Shown: piece by piece, positions 41,027 to 44,802 of the stretch
How the letters are laid out: every line of letters begins with the position of its first letter
How positions within the stretch are numbered: the first letter of the stretch is position 1
DNA from: an uncultured Fibrobacter sp.
Lineage (GTDB): Bacteria; Fibrobacterota; Fibrobacteria; Fibrobacterales; Fibrobacteraceae
Direction of reading: 5' to 3'
Assembly: GCF_900316465.1 (NCBI RefSeq)
Contig: NZ_ONDD01000026.1
Coordinates: 1 to 44,802, forward strand
Length of the DNA: 44,802 nucleotides
The notes under the pieces: model-generated
Seen by the model: the letters and a program-made list of their open reading frames with translations, nothing else
What the model was told of the DNA's origin: nothing
Database searches by the model: none
Made by a program: the position numbers and the translations under genes

Positions 41027-42442
41027 TTAGTCTTCTTCGTCGTCGCTGGTGGCGGTTTTCGGCACAACAAGTTCTGTACGGAGGGTGAATGCGTCCATAT
41101 AGGTTCCATCTTCGGCGTAGATGGTAATGTTCATTCCCACGGAGTCGCCACGGTCCCTTTCGATAAGAATGTCTTCTAGCATCTGAACAAACAGAGTGTC
41201 TTTGTTGATCCACGAATTGGCGTTCGCATAATATCCGTTCGCATAGATAGTGCAATCAACACCGCTAGTGTATTTCCATTGGATTCGGTCGGTGTTTTTG
41301 GCTAATTTTTTTGAGAATTTCACCCAGATTGTGTCTTGGGTTCCGAAAGATGCCTTGAATTGCTCGTTGCTGGGCCATGTGTTACTTGTGACTGCATATA
41401 TGCCGCGCCCAGTCTTAAAAGCTGAATTACCGTCGAGGTTGATTTCGATACGTTCGTTGGAGCTCTTGCCGTAGGCGACAATTTTTACCGTAATTTGGGC
41501 GGCAGGGGGGAAGGCGGTATTGTGGTCCAGGAACAAGGTGTCCTTGTTGATTCTGGCTTCAACAAACAATTCGCTTGTATCGGCGGTGACTGTCACAGAG
41601 AGGTTCTTAGAGCTGATTTTTTCATTTAAAACGTAGTAGGGGACTTCCAACTGGGATACGTTTTCAAGTCCTTTCAGGTTTTTGTCTAGAACATTCGATG
41701 ATTTAATCTTTGGATCAGGAGTAATTAGGGTGTCGCGAGTCAGGTAGATGCGTCCCAAATCGGTCGTTGTCTTGGTTTTTAGCCGGGGAAGTTCAATATC
41801 TGTGGCTGTGTAGCGCATCCCGTTGTAGGTAAAAGCCTCTATGGTCAGAATAAGGCCCGTGTCTGCGGGTAGTCCCTTAAACGTAAATTTCCCAAGTGAA
41901 TCAGTTTGGGATTCAAAACTCTTGGGGGCCAAGTTCACATAGGCTGTGTCTTGGTGGATTAAGAGTAATTTTGTATTGTCTACGGGAATTCTTTTTTCTG
42001 TTGCATCTTCGGTAATATAGAATTCGCCCGAAAGTGTTGCGCTTAAAGGACTTAGGCGTACAATCAGGGCTGTTCCGGCGACAACCCCTTCCATACGAGA
42101 GGATTCTCCCGATGATCCGATGTTAATGATTTTCGGGGCGTAGTGTAAAGTGTCTTTCCCCTTGATTTTAGTATAGTTGAACGTGAAGTTCAATGTCCCG
42201 TAAGGGAGGTCCTTGATGTAGAAGTTCCCGTCTGAATCCGTAAGCGCGCTCCGGATGTCCCCGTCTGAATCTTGATAGGTGATTTCGGCTTTGTTTAATC
42301 CTTGGCCGTTTTCGGAGTCAATGACTGTGCCCGAGAATGTCCATTTGGAGTATTCGCTATCTGTTGAGTCAGAAACAGAACAAGCTGTAGCAAAAAACAT
42401 GGATAAAAAGGCGGAAATGGCCAATTGGATTTTTTTATGCAT
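41027..42442 (-). CDS. Lipoprotein with carboxypeptidase-regulatory-like (Ig-like) domains
   Basis: 471 residues, lipobox ATAC (Cys21). Residues about 33-110 match the CarboxypepD_reg-like fold (WTFSGTVIDSENGQGLNKAEI, TDSDGNFYIKDLPYG). A second related domain is at about 130-230 (LSGEFYITEDATEKRIPVDN, TDSLGKFTFKGLPADTG). The C-terminal 220 residues have beta-rich segments with Ig-like character (VTADTSELFVEARINKDTLF, FGTQDTIWVKFSKKLAKNTD) and end with an acidic DDEED tail. It is the first gene of the leftward export operon, with the adaptor 6 nt downstream. It could be a periplasmic or surface partner for the substrate; the precise role is unknown. Confidence 0.85.
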   Translation of the reverse strand: MHKKIQLAISAFLSMFFATACSVSDSTDSEYSKWTFSGTVIDSENGQGLNKAEITYQDSDGDIRSALTDSDGNFYIKDLPYGTLNFTFNYTKIKGKDTLHYAPKIINIGSSGESSRMEGVVAGTALIVRLSPLSATLSGEFYITEDATEKRIPVDNTKLLLIHQDTAYVNLAPKSFESQTDSLGKFTFKGLPADTGLILTIEAFTYNGMRYTATDIELPRLKTKTTTDLGRIYLTRDTLITPDPKIKSSNVLDKNLKGLENVSQLEVPYYVLNEKISSKNLSVTVTADTSELFVEARINKDTLFLDHNTAFPPAAQITVKIVAYGKSSNERIEINLDGNSAFKTGRGIYAVTSNTWPSNEQFKASFGTQDTIWVKFSKKLAKNTDRIQWKYTSGVDCTIYANGYYANANSWINKDTLFVQMLEDILIERDRGDSVGMNITIYAEDGTYMDAFTLRTELVVPKTATSDDEED

Positions 42443-42614
42443 TTTTCTTTATCCGGTTAAAGAGGTGGAGAAAAGATAGAAAATATGGATTATTGGGCGG
42501 ATGAAACTAATCTTTTTTAATGTTATTTTGTTTTACTTTGTAAAAACAAATTTTCATACATGTAATAGAAGGTAATATGTTCTTTACTTTATAGGAAATT
42601 ATGCATTAGTTTGT

Positions 42615-42649
42615 TATATTTCATATATATATGTGCCTAAATTAAGGAG
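42615..42649 (+). promoter_or_regulatory. Intergenic control region between the divergent export and cargo units
   Basis: The 213-nt gap 42443-42655 separates the leftward operon from the rightward genes. On the plus strand TATATTTC (42615-42622) is a TAnnTTT-like box, and AAGGAG (42644-42649) is a strong ribosome site 6 nt before the ATG at 42656. No coding sequence was seen in the gap; it is very AT-rich. Confidence 0.45.
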
Positions 42650-42655
42650 TTTAAA

Positions 42656-42976
42656 ATGGCCGAAAATGTTGAAAAAAAGGATAATCAATCTGCTGTTGTC
42701 TGGAATGATGCGAACATGAAAAATTTGTATGCCAATGCAACCAATGTTATCGCTGGTCGTGAAGAGGTGATTATGCTTCTTGGTGTGAATAATGCTTGGC
42801 AAATGGGGCAAGAAAAAGTCAATGTGGATATTGCCGAACGTGTGATGATGACCCCGTTTACCGCAAAGCGCCTTGCAATTATGCTTTCTGCCACTTTGCG
42901 AGCTTACGAAGCCAAATATGGTGAAATTGATATTGGATTGCCAACTACCTCTAATAACGAGGCTAAAAAAGCCTAA
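42656..42976 (+). CDS. DUF3467-family protein
   Basis: 106 residues, no signal peptide. The wording YANATNVIAGREEVIMLLGV, then ERVMMTPFTAKRLAIMLSATLRAYEAKYGEI, matches the DUF3467 pattern (a beta sheet and a C-terminal helix after a (L/M)TP-x-x-AKRL motif). Function unknown; family members are small cytosolic proteins, found in various contexts. It has a strong AAGGAG and its own terminator, so it may be expressed apart from the downstream FISUMP and LEPR genes. Confidence 0.8.
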   Translation: MAENVEKKDNQSAVVWNDANMKNLYANATNVIAGREEVIMLLGVNNAWQMGQEKVNVDIAERVMMTPFTAKRLAIMLSATLRAYEAKYGEIDIGLPTTSNNEAKKA

Positions 42977-42984
42977 TCTTTTTT

Positions 42985-43025
42985 AAAGGCCGGGTGCTGG
43001 TTTGCCCGGCTTTAAATTTTTTTTT
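42985..43025 (+). terminator. Terminator after the DUF3467 gene
   Basis: AAAG-G-CCGGG and CCCGG-CTTT pair around TGCTGGTTTG with one bulge, then AAA and a run of T from about 43017 to 43025. Confidence 0.85.
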
Positions 43026-43046
43026 AGATAGAAAGGGATGTCTTTC

Positions 43047-44249
43047 ATGAAGAAACAATGGTCAAGTGTTGCCTCTATTGCACTTGTTTTTGCAGTTTTC
43101 TCTGCATGCAGTAACGGAAATTCATCTAGTTCGGCAGAGAATGATGATGTCGCGGAAATAGAAAGCGATAGCAGTGAAATTTCCTCGGAGAGTACGGACC
43201 CTTCAAGTAGTTCAAAAAAACAGGAAGATTCTTCTGACTCTGAATCGGAGGAATCGTCTTCTAGTGACGAAGACGACGATTCAAGTTCGTCTTCTTCGAG
43301 TAAGGATGTCTCGTCTTCCAGTAAAAATGTCTATTCTTCATCTAGTTATACTCCTGAAAATATAGAGGATTTCGATTTAGTCACTTGCAAGACAGAAGGC
43401 CTTATTTCGTATTACCTAAAGAATAAAGGCGAAGTCGTTGAACGAGTGTGTCATGATGGTTTATGGGTTGAGGTTGAATCAAGTTCTTCTGTTGCTCCTA
43501 CTTCTTCAAATGGCGGAACCCCGTCGACATGTACTGTGGAACATTATGATATGGATGAACAATTTAATCCAGATGTGAAGTACAAGGAATTTACTGATTC
43601 TCGTGACGGGAAAAAATACAAGACTGTACAAATTGAAAAATCGGTTTCTTTTGAAATATTTGCAGAAAATTTGAATTATGGAGTGCAAGTCCAGGGGCTT
43701 AATTCTGAATTTGATGATGATAAAACTGAAAAATACTGCCTTGAAGATGACTCATGGTATTGCGACAATGGTTTTGGTGGGTTGTATACCTGGAGCGAGG
43801 CTATGGGCTTGCCCAAAGCCTGTGATACGGTTTCGGTGGGCTCCACAACGGAATGCCCGAATCCGTTGGCAGAAGGTATGAATTCTAATGCAGATTGGGC
43901 CGTTGTTCAGGTGCAAGGAATATGCCCCAATGGTTGGCACATTATGAATGAACTAGAATGGACAACATTAGCCGGAGGAACATATGTGGGTGACTTGATA
44001 TCCAGAATGTTCGGCAATGGGGATGATTATGGTTTCTCTGCTTTGCTTGGTGGCGTTCTCAATTCGACCGGTAAAATTGAATATGAGCTGGCTCCCAAGT
44101 ATGGATTTATGTGGCTTCCGCAAGAGTCTGGTTCTATAACAGCGCATTCAATCGCGTTTACGAGATCCTTATGGGATTCTAGCTTCAAATCATTGTATAA
44201 AACAAATGGCTTGTCCATTCGTTGCGTAAAAAACTACAAGGCTAATTAA
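43047..44249 (+). CDS. FISUMP-domain lipoprotein, copy 5
   Basis: About 400 residues from ATG 43047; a second ATG 9 nt upstream (43038) sits directly on the GAAAGGGA ribosome site, so 43047 with proper spacing is preferred. Lipobox FSAC (Cys21). Residues about 24-105 are a Ser/Glu/Asp-rich linker with many SSSS and DDDD blocks. A single VTCKTEG...ERVCHDGLWVEV repeat follows, then the FISUMP domain from about 172: EFTDSRDGKKYKTVQI, IFAENLNYG, GGLYTWSEAMG, GICPNGWHIM, GFSALLGGVLN, LSIRCVKNYK. Closest in layout to copy 2. The LEPR-XLL gene starts 16 nt after its stop, so they are almost certainly co-transcribed; it may be a partner or receptor of that protein. Confidence 0.9.
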   Translation: MKKQWSSVASIALVFAVFSACSNGNSSSSAENDDVAEIESDSSEISSESTDPSSSSKKQEDSSDSESEESSSSDEDDDSSSSSSSKDVSSSSKNVYSSSSYTPENIEDFDLVTCKTEGLISYYLKNKGEVVERVCHDGLWVEVESSSSVAPTSSNGGTPSTCTVEHYDMDEQFNPDVKYKEFTDSRDGKKYKTVQIEKSVSFEIFAENLNYGVQVQGLNSEFDDDKTEKYCLEDDSWYCDNGFGGLYTWSEAMGLPKACDTVSVGSTTECPNPLAEGMNSNADWAVVQVQGICPNGWHIMNELEWTTLAGGTYVGDLISRMFGNGDDYGFSALLGGVLNSTGKIEYELAPKYGFMWLPQESGSITAHSIAFTRSLWDSSFKSLYKTNGLSIRCVKNYKAN

Positions 44250-44265
44250 ACAGGTGGGATAAAGA

Positions 44266-44802
44266 TGTCAAATTATAAGAAGAACAATAAGAAAAACAAG
44301 TCTATTCAAAAGAACTACAAAATTGAATCGCTCGAACCCCGCTTCTTGATGGATGCTGCTTCGGATGAATCTTTGCAACAATGGACACAAGAACTTGAAC
44401 GCATTGTTGTTCCTGATTATTGGAATGATGAAGGAGATAATGCTAAGCAGTTTGAAAAGTTTGTAAAAAATAAAAATGTTAATGAACAGATAAGTGGTCT
44501 CTATAAGAATGACGATGGAACCCTTCAGAGGGCTTCCGTGTATGATTTTCTTGAATTTGATAAAGAAAATGAGAATTTTATAAAATTGGATGGTGCGACC
44601 ATTGGCTCGTTACTTGATTCTGTAAAGGCAGATTTGACTGAGAAAATGGAGGAGATTGCCAAAACAAAGAAAATTACTGCGTCGGAATTAAAGGATAAAA
44701 TTAGTTCTGATAAAAAGGTGGATTTTCTTTATGATAATACAGGCTACTATGATGCAACGATAAATTATAATAATGTCACATTAAATAATAATAAACTTGA
44801 AT
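44266..44802 (+). CDS. Start of a large LEPR-XLL-type exported protein (cut by the window edge)
   Basis: The frame opens at ATG 44266 after an AGGTGGG ribosome site and stays open for 179 codons to the window end. The first 22 residues are Lys/Asn-rich, then IESLEPRFLMDAA (residues 20-32). This is the LEPR-x-LL-type N-terminal signature found in very large bacterial surface or secreted proteins thought to leave by type I-like routes; here the second L is M. There is no classical Sec signal. The rest is Asp/Asn/Lys-rich with predicted helices (SLLDSVKADLTEKMEEIAK). It is probably the cargo of the TolC/HlyD operon encoded divergently at 37313-42442. Total length unknown. Confidence 0.75.

Overview
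The window reads as chromosomal DNA of a Fibrobacter species (phylum Fibrobacterota, FCB group). The evidence is a GH51 endoglucanase of the Cel51A/EGF type, a circularly permuted GH16 mixed-linkage glucanase very like the one known from F. succinogenes, five lipoproteins with the 'Fibrobacter succinogenes major paralogous' (FISUMP, TIGR02145) domain, one TIGR02171-type paralogous lipoprotein, poly-Ser linkers and FCB-style TAnnTTTG promoter boxes. These assignments rest on recognising motifs by eye; no database search was run.

Layout. 1-2100: a solitary HigA antitoxin behind an internally deleted higB, a metallophosphoesterase, rlmH and a tRNA-Lys(CTT) with promoter and terminator. 2190-5874: release factor 3, a FISUMP lipoprotein and a DsbA-like lipoprotein. 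5988-11598: Cel51A, convergent with glycogen branching enzyme glgB. 11686-14387: pyridoxal kinase, hotdog thioesterase and aldehyde dehydrogenase. 14531-18604: an envelope block with gamma-carbonic anhydrase, a lipid kinase, lpxD, a divergent lpxC and fabZ. 18762-20450: a second FISUMP lipoprotein, then about 500 bp of structured intergenic repeats. 20451-24885: a YciO/Sua5-like protein, gatB, a small membrane protein, an unknown lipoprotein with an internal duplication, and an archaeal-type IMP cyclohydrolase (PurO). 24968-30413: the TIGR02171 lipoprotein, a GntR-type regulator with two winged helices, and the permuted GH16 glucanase. 30634-32322: ruvA and ruvB. 32543-34805: a tandem GH10 gene that has lost its signal peptide and one catalytic glutamate in each domain.

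34956-44802 is the most intriguing part. Two collagen-like FISUMP lipoproteins are followed by a leftward four-gene unit (CarboxypepD_reg-like lipoprotein, HlyD-like adaptor, TolC-like outer-membrane channel, GAF-HlyD membrane adaptor). This unit is divergent from DUF3467, a FISUMP lipoprotein and the start of a large open frame with an N-terminal LEPR-XLL-type signature, cut by the window edge. I read this as a secretion or surface-display locus with its probable cargo. No ABC transporter or other energising component is visible in the window.

Core genes have strongly biased G/C-ending codons, which creates long antisense shadow ORFs. The FISUMP and secretion-locus genes are visibly more AT-rich. 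At several genes a TATATTTG-like box lies only 5-9 nt from the start codon, suggesting short-leader or leaderless transcripts. At least two families of dispersed GC-rich intergenic hairpins sit at gene ends.
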